DNA from: Kordiimonadales bacterium
GTDB lineage: Bacteria; Pseudomonadota; Alphaproteobacteria; Sphingomonadales; Kordiimonadaceae
Assembly: GCA_015485385.1 (NCBI GenBank)
Contig: WFTS01000008.1
Span: 1 to 64,000 of the forward strand
Reading direction: 5' to 3'
DNA length: 64,000 bases
In this document: positions 21,039-31,162 of the stretch, one piece after another
How positions within the stretch are numbered: the stretch's first letter is position 1
Layout: each line of letters starts with the position of its first letter
Notes under the pieces: model-generated
Told to the model about the DNA's origin: nothing
What the model saw: the letters and a program-made list of their open reading frames with translations, nothing else
Database searches by the model: none
Position numbers and translations under genes: made by a program

Positions 21039-22148
21039 ATGGAAACCGCAGGACCAGGTCTAATTTTTACGCTAATCGCTTTCATCGGCGGCTTTAGCAT
21101 TTTAGTTTTTGTCCATGAATGGGGCCATTATAAAATGGCGCGGCTGTTTAAGGTGCGTATTGATACATTCTCTATTGGAATGGGCAAAGAAATCTGGGGG
21201 CGTACAGATAAAAATGGAACACGGTGGCGTATAAGCGCTGTCCCGCTTGGCGGGTATGTAAAATTTTTCGGGGACGCCTCTGCAGCCAGTAACCCTGGAG
21301 ATTTACCAGAGGGCCTAAGCGAAAAAGAAAAAGCTGACTGCTTTCATTTTAAACCCTTATGGCAACGAGCCTTGATCGTTTTTGCTGGGCCTGCCGTGAA
21401 TTTAATTGCGGCAGTGATAATCCTTGGGGGGTTTGCTTATATTTACGGGGTAAATATCACACCGTCGATTATTTCAGGGGTTGCTGAACAGTCACCGGCA
21501 GAAAAAGCAGGCTTTATGGCCGGTGACCGCATCCTTTCAATCGACGGCAAGGCTGTTGAGCGGTTTTCAGACGTGGGCGAAACGATACGTTTATATCCAA
21601 ACGCGCGCGTGACTATCGAAATAGAGCGTGCAGGTGAGATCAAGTTCCTTCCGGTAACGCTTGGTGAGTTCAAACAGCAGGATAGATTTGGAAATATCTA
21701 TGTGATGGGGCGTCTTGGTGTGGCCGCAGTTGACGGTGTGCATCACACGGTTGGTCTTGGCGGGGCACTTCTTGAAGGAACGCGAAGAACGGTGCGTATG
21801 GGCAAAACTATGTTCTCCACACTTGGAGAAATTATCATGGGAATACGTTCCGTTAAAGAACTTGGAGGCCCGGTTAAAATTGCAAAAGTTATTGGAGAAG
21901 CGGCAAGCATCGGGGCGGCCAGCTTTATTTCAATTCTTGCTTTATTGTCGCTGAATTTGGGAATCGTCAATTTACTACCGATTCCCGTTCTCGATGGTGG
22001 GCACCTTATGTTCTATTTATTGGAGGCAATTAAAGGTTCTCCGCTCTCAAAAAAGGCTCAAGAGGCCGGATTTATTGCCGGAGCGGCCTTAATGCTGATT
22101 TTTATGGTGTTAGTAACACTGAATGACTTGCAATCTATGGCGCTCTAG
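21039..22148 (+). CDS. rseP: RIP metalloprotease RseP (site-2 protease)
   Basis: VFVHEWGHYKMARLFKV (HExxH), PDZ domain, NLLPIPVLDGGHLMFYLLE. Confidence 0.95.
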   Translation: METAGPGLIFTLIAFIGGFSILVFVHEWGHYKMARLFKVRIDTFSIGMGKEIWGRTDKNGTRWRISAVPLGGYVKFFGDASAASNPGDLPEGLSEKEKADCFHFKPLWQRALIVFAGPAVNLIAAVIILGGFAYIYGVNITPSIISGVAEQSPAEKAGFMAGDRILSIDGKAVERFSDVGETIRLYPNARVTIEIERAGEIKFLPVTLGEFKQQDRFGNIYVMGRLGVAAVDGVHHTVGLGGALLEGTRRTVRMGKTMFSTLGEIIMGIRSVKELGGPVKIAKVIGEAASIGAASFISILALLSLNLGIVNLLPIPVLDGGHLMFYLLEAIKGSPLSKKAQEAGFIAGAALMLIFMVLVTLNDLQSMAL

Positions 22149-22224
22149 GCCAATTTCACCGCCACTATATAGATAGCGCTGGGTCAACAACCATTGTGCA
22201 AATAATTAAGACTGGGTTTAAAAG

Positions 22225-24810
22225 TTGCGTTTTTTAAATATGCGTTTGATTTTGTGCGCTTTTGTCGCACTAACAATCGGGGGAGCAACGCTAGCGGGAC
22301 CAACTTTGGCCCAACAGCAGCCTGCACCCAAACAAGTGCCATTGATCCGTCAGATCACTGTGGTTGGGAACGTGCGCGTTGAGCCTGAAACAATTGCGTC
22401 CTATTTGGTTGTGCGTGCGGGACAACCGTTTGATCCAAAGCTATTAGACACCAGTTTGAAGAACCTGTTTCGAACAGGCTTATTCTCAGATGTGGAATTT
22501 ACCGAAGAGAACGGTGTGCTGTTGGTGCGGGTGGTCGAGAACCCAATTATCAACCGTATTATCTTTGAAGGTAATAAAAAGCTTGATCGTGAAGACATGT
22601 TTGAGGAAGTGCGTATTCGCCCCCGGACAGTTTTCACACGCTCTAAAGTTCGCGCCGATGTGAAGCGGATGATGAACCTTTACCGTACATCGGGTCGTTT
22701 TGCCGCCATTATTGAACCAAAGGTGGTTCAGCTTGAACAGAATCGCGTTGATGTGGTTTTTGAAATTCAAGAAGGCCCCAAAACCAAAATTAGCCGCATT
22801 AATTTCATCGGCAATAAAGACTTTAGTGATGGTGATCTCAGAGATGTGTTGGCAACAAAAGAAGCCCGTTGGTGGAAAATTTTCTCATCAAACGATACGT
22901 TTGATCCTGATAGACTTGCGTTTGACCAACAAGAACTTCGAAATTTTTACCGCAATGAAGGATATGCAGATTTTCGCATTATTTCAGCGGTGTCCGAACT
23001 AACGCCCGACAGGGAAGATTTTTTCATCACGTTCTCAGTTGACGAAGGCGAGATATACAAATTTGGCACTATTGATGTGGAAAGCGAAATCCGCGATGTG
23101 GATGCCAAGCTTTTCAGGGCCTTTTTGTTGATGCGTGAGGGAAACACCTACAACGCTGAGGCAATTGAGAAGACAATTGAATCGCTTACAAATGCGGCAG
23201 GCCTGCTTGGCTATGCATTTGTTGATGTCCGGCCTAGCTTTGATCGCGATAAAGAAGCGCGCACCATGAGCATTAAGTTTAAAGTGCTTGATGCGCCGCG
23301 TGTTTATGTTGAACGCATCAATATTGGCGGCAACGTTCGCACGCTAGACCGTGTGGTTCGCCGGGAATTCCGCTTGCAAGAGGGCGATGCTTTTAATTCT
23401 ACCTTGGTTACTCGCTCAGAAAACCGTCTGAAAAGATTGAATTTCTTCCGTGAAGCGGAGATCGAACAGCAGCAGGGTTCAAAGCCTGACCGCATGATAT
23501 TGAATGTGAAGGTTGAAGAGCAGGCAACCGGTGAATTGAACTTGGGTGCAGGCTTTTCCAGCCTAGAGAACTTCATCTTTGATTTCTCTATTCGCGAGCG
23601 CAATCTGCTTGGTAAAGGGCAGGATTTAAGGCTTGGTGTTCGGCTTTCTGGTCGGCGTCAGGAAATTGATTTAGGATTTACCGAGCAATATTTCCTTGGG
23701 CGACGGGTTGCTGCCGGGTTTGATATTTTTGCCCGCAGAATCGATTCGTCCAGCTTTGGCTCTGTATTTGACACCAAATCTCTAGGCTTTTCACTGCGCG
23801 CAGGCATGGCCTTGAACGAATATTGGACTCTCTCAACACGTTATACGCTGCGCCAAGATGATGTGACGACGCCAGATAGTTTTACAATCTCGCAGTTTAA
23901 TAGTTTTTTCAGCAACATCTTGAGCAACTTCAATAATGGCAGTGCGGAGACACAGCAAGATCTGTTAATTCAATATGATACGGACGGTGATGGTGTGATC
24001 GAGACGGCAGATTTTTCTGCCGACGGCCAAAGCGAACCTAATATTAGTGAAATGGTTGAAGCCTCTACCTCTAGGGCGTTTCGGGAAAGTATCGGAAAAC
24101 GGTTCCAGTCTATTCTTGGCTATTCTGTTGGCTTTGATACTCGCAACAGCATTATCCGGCCTACACGCGGCAACCAGTTTTTCTTCCATCAGGATTTTGC
24201 GGGTGTTGGCGGCGATGTTCGCTATTTGAAAAACCGTATCAACTTTGATAACTATTGGACACCTTGGTCAGGTTGGACATTCCGCTTTGGCGGTGAAGCT
24301 GGTATCATTCTGGGTCTTGGTCAACAAGTGCGGCTTAGTGATAAGTTTTATATTGGTGGTCCGCGTATGCGTGGCTTCGATATCTCTGGCATTGGACCGC
24401 GTAACTTTAATAACGGTGCAAGAAACTCTCGGAGCTCACTTGGTGGTACGGCCTTTTATATCGGACGCGGGGAATTATTCTTCCCGCTGGGGGATATGGC
24501 GCTGGAAAGCGGTATCAATGCGTCTGCGTTTGTTGATGTTGGGTCGTTGTTCCGTGCCCAAGAAGAACTTGCAGACTGTACATTCACTCAGGCAGAGTTT
24601 GATGCTGCTCAAGCAGATTCAGAAATTGTGTTTAACGGAAATACGAATTGTTTGGCGGGGAACTCTATATCGCCACGTATTGCGGTTGGTATTGGATTTT
24701 CGTGGCAATCACCATTCGGACCTTTCCGAATTGACCTATCTAAGACGATCAAGAAGCAGCTAGGGGACCGGCCACAAACCCTACAGTTTAACGTAGGAAC
24801 AACTTTCTAA
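22225..24810 (+). CDS. bamA: outer membrane protein assembly factor BamA
   Basis: N-terminal signal, POTRA repeats (IRQITVVGNVRVEPETIASYL...), C-terminal barrel ending in F. Confidence 0.96.
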   Translation: MRFLNMRLILCAFVALTIGGATLAGPTLAQQQPAPKQVPLIRQITVVGNVRVEPETIASYLVVRAGQPFDPKLLDTSLKNLFRTGLFSDVEFTEENGVLLVRVVENPIINRIIFEGNKKLDREDMFEEVRIRPRTVFTRSKVRADVKRMMNLYRTSGRFAAIIEPKVVQLEQNRVDVVFEIQEGPKTKISRINFIGNKDFSDGDLRDVLATKEARWWKIFSSNDTFDPDRLAFDQQELRNFYRNEGYADFRIISAVSELTPDREDFFITFSVDEGEIYKFGTIDVESEIRDVDAKLFRAFLLMREGNTYNAEAIEKTIESLTNAAGLLGYAFVDVRPSFDRDKEARTMSIKFKVLDAPRVYVERINIGGNVRTLDRVVRREFRLQEGDAFNSTLVTRSENRLKRLNFFREAEIEQQQGSKPDRMILNVKVEEQATGELNLGAGFSSLENFIFDFSIRERNLLGKGQDLRLGVRLSGRRQEIDLGFTEQYFLGRRVAAGFDIFARRIDSSSFGSVFDTKSLGFSLRAGMALNEYWTLSTRYTLRQDDVTTPDSFTISQFNSFFSNILSNFNNGSAETQQDLLIQYDTDGDGVIETADFSADGQSEPNISEMVEASTSRAFRESIGKRFQSILGYSVGFDTRNSIIRPTRGNQFFFHQDFAGVGGDVRYLKNRINFDNYWTPWSGWTFRFGGEAGIILGLGQQVRLSDKFYIGGPRMRGFDISGIGPRNFNNGARNSRSSLGGTAFYIGRGELFFPLGDMALESGINASAFVDVGSLFRAQEELADCTFTQAEFDAAQADSEIVFNGNTNCLAGNSISPRIAVGIGFSWQSPFGPFRIDLSKTIKKQLGDRPQTLQFNVGTTF

Positions 24811-24840
24811 ATTGATTCAAAGGGAAATTGGGAAAATAAC

Positions 24841-25428
24841 ATGACTATCTATAAAACATTTAGGCTTTTTGCCGCAGCAGTTATCGCTTCACTAAGCCTT
24901 GCAGCGGCTGCTCATGCGCAGATTTTTATTGTCGATAACGAGCGTGTTGAGCGCGAAGCGGCGGCGTATAAAGATTTCAACCTTCAGACAGACGAGATGC
25001 GTCAGCAGATCGTGCAGTTGCGTCAGTATATTTCTCGTGGGGGCGCCGCTGAACAGCAGTTGGGCGAGCTTGAGCAGAAGAAATCTATCATCGGAAATGA
25101 TAAATACGAGCAAGAAAAGAAAAAGCTGCAAGAAACTTACGGTTTGTACCAGCAGCAGCTTCAAATTCTGGAATATCGGTTTGATCAGGTCCGTCAAGAA
25201 GCTATGGTTCAGGTTGAGCGCGCGCGCCAGCCGGTGATCCGCAGCTTGCTGAAAAGCAGGAAAGCACAGATCATTCTGCCTAAGCGTTTGGTCTTTGGCT
25301 CTGCGGCCGGCCTTGATATCACAACCGAGTTTATCGAGCTGTTGGACGCTGAACTGCCGTCTGTAACGCTAACAAAACTGCCTAAGCCTCAGCCAGCTGC
25401 CAAACCTGCACCTGCAAGCGGCAATTGA
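24841..25428 (+). CDS. OmpH/Skp family periplasmic chaperone
   Basis: Signal peptide and coiled-coil, between bamA and fabZ. Confidence 0.85.
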   Translation: MTIYKTFRLFAAAVIASLSLAAAAHAQIFIVDNERVEREAAAYKDFNLQTDEMRQQIVQLRQYISRGGAAEQQLGELEQKKSIIGNDKYEQEKKKLQETYGLYQQQLQILEYRFDQVRQEAMVQVERARQPVIRSLLKSRKAQIILPKRLVFGSAAGLDITTEFIELLDAELPSVTLTKLPKPQPAAKPAPASGN

Positions 25429-25448
25429 TTGCTTGAGTATCAGCTATA

Positions 25449-25886
25449 ATGGCTTTTGATATTGCACAAATTATGGAAGCGATACCGCATCGGTATCCCT
25501 TCCTGTTGGTTGACAAAATTGTTGATGTTGAAAAGGGCGAAAGCGCTGTTGGCATCAAGAATGTCACAATTAATGAGCCGTTCTTCCCTGGCCATTTTCC
25601 GCAAAAGCCGGTTATGCCGGGGGTTTTGATCCTAGAGGCGATGGCGCAGACCGCAGGGGTTCTGGCCATTGATTTTCTTGGGGAAGATGCAAAAGGCAAG
25701 GTGGTTTATTTCATGGGTATTGACGGCGCTAAGTTTCGTCAGCCTGTTGTACCCGGTGATCAATTACACCTAAAGGTAACCAAGACCCGTGGTGGTGGTG
25801 CCGTTTGGAAGTTTGACGCTGTAGCCACCGTGGACGGAGCTGTTGTGGCTCAAGCGAAGCTTACAGCAATGCTTGCTGCTGAATAG
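25449..25886 (+). CDS. fabZ: 3-hydroxyacyl-[ACP] dehydratase
   Basis: IMEAIPHRYPFLLVDKIVD, FFPGHFPQKPVMPGVLILEAMAQTAG. Confidence 0.97.
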   Translation: MAFDIAQIMEAIPHRYPFLLVDKIVDVEKGESAVGIKNVTINEPFFPGHFPQKPVMPGVLILEAMAQTAGVLAIDFLGEDAKGKVVYFMGIDGAKFRQPVVPGDQLHLKVTKTRGGGAVWKFDAVATVDGAVVAQAKLTAMLAAE

Positions 25887-25908
25887 CCCCATAAACGATA
25901 CGATTTAT

Positions 25909-25940
25909 ATAAAGGCTGGCCGTTTGTGTCGGCCTTTATT
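25909..25940 (+). terminator. Putative terminator after fabZ
   Basis: ATAAAGGCtg-gccgtttgtgt-cGGCCTTTAT inverted repeat. Confidence 0.6.
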
Positions 25941-25976
25941 CGTTAAGGACTATAAATATTCGTAACGGGCTATAAA
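25938..25976. repeat. Imperfect ~20-bp tandem duplication
   Basis: ATTCGTTAAGGACTATAAA (25938-25956) and ATTCGTAACGGGCTATAAA (25958-25976), 16/19 identical. Confidence 0.7.
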
Positions 25977-26010
25977 AAAGACCCGCCTCATTAAGAAGCA
26001 GGCCTTTTAA
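25975..26010 (-). terminator. Intrinsic terminator of gltA
   Basis: Minus strand AAAAGGCCTGC-ttcttaatgag-GCGGGTCTTTTTT, paired allowing G-U. Confidence 0.7.
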
Positions 26011-26029
26011 ACTGATAGTGCTTGCGGTT

Positions 26030-27316
26030 TTATCTTTTGTCGATCGGCACATAATCCCGCTGTGGAGTGCCCGTGAATAGCTGGCGAGGTCGTCCAATTT
26101 TCTGTGTTGGATCTTCGATCATTTCTTTCCACTGGGAAATCCAGCCTGATGTCCGTGCGAGGGCGAACAGTACGGTAAACATGCTTGTTGGGAAGCCCAT
26201 GGCCCGTAGGATGATGCCAGAGTAGAAATCCACATTCGGATATAGCTTTTTGCTAACGAAATACTCGTCCTCAAGTGCTATTTTCTCCAGCTCCATCGCC
26301 ACATCAAACAGCGGGTCATCAACACCCAGTTCAGCCAGAACCTTGTGCGCAGTATCACGCATCACGGTTGCGCGTGGATCAAAGTTTTTATAAACCCGGT
26401 GCCCAAAGCCCATCAAACGGAATGGATCCGCTTTGTCCTTGGCGCGGGCGACAAATTCAGGGATACGGTCAACTGTACCAATTTCCTCAAGCATATTCAG
26501 ACAAGCTTCATTCGCGCCGCCGTGGGCAGGACCCCACAAACAGGCAATGCCTGCCGCAATACATGCGAACGGGTTGGCACCAGATGAGCCAGCCAAACGT
26601 ACGGTAGACGTTGAGGCATTTTGCTCATGGTCTGCGTGCAGAATGAAGATTAAATCCATTGCGCGTTCAAGAGTAGGGCTAACAGTATAATCTTCTGTCG
26701 GCACTGAGAACATCATATTAAGGAAATTCCCGGCATAGGACAGTTTATTGTCCGGATATACAAACGGCTGGCCGATGGAATATTTAAAGGTCATTGCTGC
26801 AATCGTCGGGATTTTGGCGATCAAACGATAGCTTGCAACCATGCGCTGGTGCGGGTCGTTTATATCCGTACTATCATGATAGAAGGCCGCCAGAGCGCCA
26901 ACAACACCAACCATAATCGCCATCGGGTGCGCATCTCTGCGGAACCCACTGAAAAAGCGGTGCAACTGCTCGTGCAGCATGGTGTGGTTGGTAATGTCGT
27001 CCGTAAATTTTTTCTTCTCGGCCTTGCTTGGAAGCTCCCCAAACAATAACAGATAGCAAACTTCCATATAGTCGCTGTCTTTTGCCAATTGCTCGATAGG
27101 ATAGCCGCGATACTGTAATTCGCCTTTGTCACCGTCAATATAGGTGATTTTGCTTTCGCAGCTTGCTGTTGATGTAAAGCCCGGATCAAACGTGAATTTG
27201 CCTGTTGCAGCATAAAGCTTGCGAATATCGATAACGTCTGGACCGACGGACCCCTCTAATACAGGTAATTCAAGGTCTACGCCTTCTCCTACAAGTCTCA
27301 TAGGATCTTTTGCCAT
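26030..27316 (-). CDS. gltA: citrate synthase (type I)
   Basis: [60 protein letters not shown]. Confidence 0.98.
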   Translation of the reverse strand: MAKDPMRLVGEGVDLELPVLEGSVGPDVIDIRKLYAATGKFTFDPGFTSTASCESKITYIDGDKGELQYRGYPIEQLAKDSDYMEVCYLLLFGELPSKAEKKKFTDDITNHTMLHEQLHRFFSGFRRDAHPMAIMVGVVGALAAFYHDSTDINDPHQRMVASYRLIAKIPTIAAMTFKYSIGQPFVYPDNKLSYAGNFLNMMFSVPTEDYTVSPTLERAMDLIFILHADHEQNASTSTVRLAGSSGANPFACIAAGIACLWGPAHGGANEACLNMLEEIGTVDRIPEFVARAKDKADPFRLMGFGHRVYKNFDPRATVMRDTAHKVLAELGVDDPLFDVAMELEKIALEDEYFVSKKLYPNVDFYSGIILRAMGFPTSMFTVLFALARTSGWISQWKEMIEDPTQKIGRPRQLFTGTPQRDYVPIDKR

Positions 27317-27333
27317 TGTCGATACTCCTTTCA

Positions 27334-27360
27334 AAAAAATAACAACCCGCAGTGATGCGG
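27334..27360 (-). terminator. Putative weak terminator/attenuator between gltX and gltA
   Basis: Minus strand CCGCA-tcac-TGCGG followed by gttgttaTTTTTTTG. Confidence 0.5.
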
Positions 27361-27370
27361 ATTGGGGTTT

Positions 27371-28783
27371 TTAAGCTGCAGCCTGATCGCGCAGACGCGC
27401 AATCGATTCTACCTGGCCTAAAATTTCCAGGGTCTCTGCAAGGTCACCTGACTGTTTTCCTCCAGTCAGAGCCGCTCGCAAGGGCTGCATTACTTTACCC
27501 GGTTTCAAATCCCTCGCTTCGGCGAAAGACATAATGGAATTCTTAATATCTTCACTATTCCAAGACGTTAAGGCTTCCAGTTCATTTGCTACATCAGCAA
27601 TTACCGGGCGAGTTTCGTCCGTGAATTGCTTTGCAGCTTTGTCGGTTAAGGCTATGGGCCGGATATCGCAGTAAAGGGCTGCGCTTTCGGAAATGTCCGG
27701 TAGCCGTTTTGCACGTTCTGCCAAACTTGGGAGCGCCTTTAAAAGACGGGCCTCTTCGGTTTTGCTTAACGCATGGTCAATAAGGTTTTCTAGGGCGCTT
27801 TTTATGTAAGGCAAGAGCTCAGACGCATTTAATGTGCGTAAATAATGGCTGTTGAGACTATCAATCTTATCAAAATCGAAGCGTGATGGGCCTTTGCCGA
27901 TATTTTCAAGGTTAAACCAATTAATCGCTTCTTGGGTTGAGATAATCTCATCATCGCCGTGGCTCCAGCCAAGGCGTAACAGATAATTGCGCATAGCTTC
28001 GGGTAGAAAACCCATATCTTCATAGGCATCCACACCTAATGCCCCGTGTCGCTTTGATAGTTTTTTACCGTCGGGACCATGGATTAACGGGATGTGTGCA
28101 TACTCTGGAACAGACCAGCCCATGGCTTCGTAAATTGGTAATTGGCGAAAGGCGTTATTCAGGTGATCATCGCCTCGCACAATGTGGGTTACGCCCATAT
28201 CATAGTCATCAACCACCACAGCAAGCATATAAGTGGGGGTGCCGTCAGAGCGCAGGATAATCATGTCATCCAGTTCGGCATTTTGCACAGTAACAGAGCC
28301 TTGAACACGGTCCACAATGGTATGTGCGCCTTCTCGCGGCATTTTCATACGGATAGAATAGGGTGTGTTCTCTGGGGCCTCTGCTTGTTTGTCGCGCCAA
28401 ATATCGCCGCGAAAACGCTCTCCGCCAGCTCGTGCAGCATCCCGCTTTTCAGCCAATTCTTCCGCTGTAGCAAAACATTTATAGGCATTGCCACTTTCCA
28501 ACAGAGCCTGAGCAATCTCACGGTGCCTGTCAGCGCGGCTTGCTTGGCTAATAGCATCGCCGTCCCAATCAAGTCCAAGCCACTGCAAACCCTTTAAAAT
28601 GGCGTCAATAGCCTCTTGGGTGGATCGTTTGGTGTCAGTATCTTCGATACGCAGCAAAAATTTGCCGCCATTTGCCCTAGCAAAAAGCCAATTATACAAC
28701 GCCGTCCGAGCCCCGCCGATATGGAGAAAGCCAGTGGGAGAGGGCGCAAAACGCGTTACAATATCGGGCATGTCACTTGTCAT
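27371..28783 (-). CDS. gltX: glutamate--tRNA ligase
   Basis: VTRFAPSPTGFLHIGGARTALYNWLFAR (HIGH), GKKLSKRHGALGV (KMSKS-like). Confidence 0.97.
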   Translation of the reverse strand: MTSDMPDIVTRFAPSPTGFLHIGGARTALYNWLFARANGGKFLLRIEDTDTKRSTQEAIDAILKGLQWLGLDWDGDAISQASRADRHREIAQALLESGNAYKCFATAEELAEKRDAARAGGERFRGDIWRDKQAEAPENTPYSIRMKMPREGAHTIVDRVQGSVTVQNAELDDMIILRSDGTPTYMLAVVVDDYDMGVTHIVRGDDHLNNAFRQLPIYEAMGWSVPEYAHIPLIHGPDGKKLSKRHGALGVDAYEDMGFLPEAMRNYLLRLGWSHGDDEIISTQEAINWFNLENIGKGPSRFDFDKIDSLNSHYLRTLNASELLPYIKSALENLIDHALSKTEEARLLKALPSLAERAKRLPDISESAALYCDIRPIALTDKAAKQFTDETRPVIADVANELEALTSWNSEDIKNSIMSFAEARDLKPGKVMQPLRAALTGGKQSGDLAETLEILGQVESIARLRDQAAA

Positions 28784-28985
28784 GCTCAGAACCTAATTCC
28801 TTATTTACAGTACAAATTGTCGGCACAAATTGGGGGAGTGTGCCCAAAGAAATATTTCAGCGTGGTTCTATCATATGTCTCGTGGGAACACAAATGGCTA
28901 GTGTATCAAAATTGGACCAAAACGCACTATTTACGCTAGTAAAGTCTCGTTTTGCGGTTAATGTCGCAAAAGGGGGGCCGGGTCG

Positions 28986-31061
28986 GTGCTTGATGGTTTT
29001 AAACAAGATGTTGCAGGGTCGCCTGCAGATGCGCTGCCTATCACGGCGAGGAAGCATGAAAGTAGTTTGCACGAAGAATGGCGGCTCATTGTCTTTGTTT
29101 TTATCTTTGGGCTTGGCTGTGCTTCCTTGATTAGGTATCCAAGCCTTATCCCCTCAGCCCTGATTATTGGCAGTTTTCTGCTATTTATAGCCCTTTTGCG
29201 ATATGGTTTATATAGTTTTCAGCTTGCAGTCTGTTTGGCAATAATTCTAGCGGCAAGTGCGTCCAGTATGCGGCTTGCAAACTTGGCGGCCTATAATTTT
29301 ACGCCTGAGCAATATGTCAATATCGAAGGCCGCATTGATCAATTGGATATCCGACCTGAAAAATCCACACGGTTGGTGATCAGCGTTTTAAAGCTTGAAC
29401 GCTTTAGGGGCGACAAATCGCCGCGCCGGTTGCGCTTGGCGGTTCGCACCCAGCTTGGCCCGAATGTTAAGGTTGGATCAGTTGTCAGCTTAAAAGCGAT
29501 AATCTCACCACTTCAAGGGGCCTTGGTCCCTGGCGGCTTTGATTTTGGCCGGGCTGCCCGGTTTCAACAAATTGGTGGGCAGGGCTATGCTGTCTCTAGC
29601 ATAGACTTAATCAAAGGAGGCGACGCAAGCCCACAGCAATCGGGTTTTAATGTTTGGGTCACCTCTGTGCGCTACGGCTTGGCTGCGAAACTACAAGCGG
29701 CCATGCCGGGCCAGTCTGGGGCTTTGGCCGCTGCGCTTACGCTGGGACTGCGCCACGGCATCAGTGATCAAACCTCAGAGAATTTGCGTCGGGCAGGGCT
29801 GTCTCATCTGTTAGCGATCTCGGGCTTGCATATGGGCATAGTCGCGGCGGCGGCCTTCTTTGTCTTCGAGCTTTTGTTTGCCCTTATCCCGGCAATTGCA
29901 CTTCGGATCATGCCGCGCAAGCTTGCGGTCATTCCCGCTTGGTGCCTCGCGCTGACATACTTATTTCTATCCGGCGGCAGCACATCTACGATCAGGGCCT
30001 TCCTTATGGTGACGGTTGCCATGCTTGCCGTTCTCACGAACCGGCGGGTTTTATCACTGCGCAGTGTGGCTCTTGCCGCGCTGTTTATCCTGACACTGTG
30101 GCCCGAAAGTATTTATACCGCTGGGTTTCAGATGTCCTTTGCGGCAACGACAGGCCTTGTTGCCTTCTATGAGAGGTTTTCTGCACGGCAAACAAAAAAG
30201 ATAGGGCAGGTAGCAGCTTGGCAGCGTGTGGTGAGGGCGGTGCTGTTGATCGGCCTAACCAGTTTAATTGCCCAAATTTCGGTTGCGCCGTTTGCGCTGT
30301 ATCATTTTCAAGCAATCTCTGTGGTTGGGGTTGGGCTGAATATGCTCGTTTTGCCGATCATCACCTTCGCGGTAATGCCTCTTTTGTTTGTTGCACTTAT
30401 TTTGGCTGCGCTATCGTCGCTTGATCTGATCAGTTGGATGCTTGAGCCCTTACTTACGCTTGTCTTAAACATTGCTGAAGCCGGTGCAAGCCCGGCGTAT
30501 GCCACACTGCGTATTACGCCAATGTCGGACCTAAGCTTTGCATTACTGCTGATTGCCGGTGGGCTTATGCTTTTGTTTTTAAATAAGAAAACCATGTTGG
30601 CCTCAACCGCATTGGTTCTTGTCGCCTTCAATTTACCCAAACCCATATTGCCCGATATTTTAATCTCCCGCACAGGTGGGGTGATAGCCGAGTATAAAAA
30701 CGGTATGGTTTTTGTGTCGGGCGGCAGAGCAAACAGCTTTCGCGTGCGTAGCTGGCAACGTTACTGGGGCGCAGACCCATTTGCAGATATTGGCACCATA
30801 GCCAAATCGGGTGGATACGGCGCAAGCGGTATCAGGATGCATAATGGAGGCCTCTTGGTGCGCGTGACGGCATTAAGCCGTGTCCCGCAAGTCTGCGCAG
30901 AGGCCGATATCATACTATTGCCGCGCCGATATGTGCGCTATTGCAAAGGAGAGGGACGGATAGTTACCTTAGAAAATCTGGATAGACAGGGGCCTGCTGG
31001 TGTAATCGTAACACCCGAAAAACCGCCTAGAATTTTATGGTCAAATCCTGAGGCTGAGTAA
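28986..31061 (+). CDS. ComEC/Rec2-family competence/membrane protein
   Basis: HLLAISGLHMGIVAAAAFF Competence-domain motif, many TM segments, next to gltX and lexA as in other alphaproteobacteria; GTG start. Confidence 0.88.
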   Translation: MLDGFKQDVAGSPADALPITARKHESSLHEEWRLIVFVFIFGLGCASLIRYPSLIPSALIIGSFLLFIALLRYGLYSFQLAVCLAIILAASASSMRLANLAAYNFTPEQYVNIEGRIDQLDIRPEKSTRLVISVLKLERFRGDKSPRRLRLAVRTQLGPNVKVGSVVSLKAIISPLQGALVPGGFDFGRAARFQQIGGQGYAVSSIDLIKGGDASPQQSGFNVWVTSVRYGLAAKLQAAMPGQSGALAAALTLGLRHGISDQTSENLRRAGLSHLLAISGLHMGIVAAAAFFVFELLFALIPAIALRIMPRKLAVIPAWCLALTYLFLSGGSTSTIRAFLMVTVAMLAVLTNRRVLSLRSVALAALFILTLWPESIYTAGFQMSFAATTGLVAFYERFSARQTKKIGQVAAWQRVVRAVLLIGLTSLIAQISVAPFALYHFQAISVVGVGLNMLVLPIITFAVMPLLFVALILAALSSLDLISWMLEPLLTLVLNIAEAGASPAYATLRITPMSDLSFALLLIAGGLMLLFLNKKTMLASTALVLVAFNLPKPILPDILISRTGGVIAEYKNGMVFVSGGRANSFRVRSWQRYWGADPFADIGTIAKSGGYGASGIRMHNGGLLVRVTALSRVPQVCAEADIILLPRRYVRYCKGEGRIVTLENLDRQGPAGVIVTPEKPPRILWSNPEAE

Positions 31062-31111
31062 TCTCAATAGAATATATGCCAAGCCGCTAGACAAACTCAT
31101 GCAATAGCAGA

Positions 31112-31162
31112 CTTCAGGACACGCTGGGCCTCAGGACGAACTGGGCCTCAGGACATACCAGA
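31112..31162. repeat. Three degenerate 17-bp tandem repeats
   Basis: CTTCAGGACACGCTGGG / CCTCAGGACGAACTGGG / CCTCAGGACATACCAGA between comEC and lexA. Confidence 0.8.

Noticed and set aside
24245-24763. 172-aa plus-strand ORF in alternate frame within bamA
   Set aside because: Fully inside bamA in another frame; composition not protein-like, no RBS evidence.
28784-28985. Possible small gene between gltX and comEC (117-aa ORF 28777-29130)
   Set aside because: Overlaps the start of comEC in another frame; more likely the divergent promoter region.
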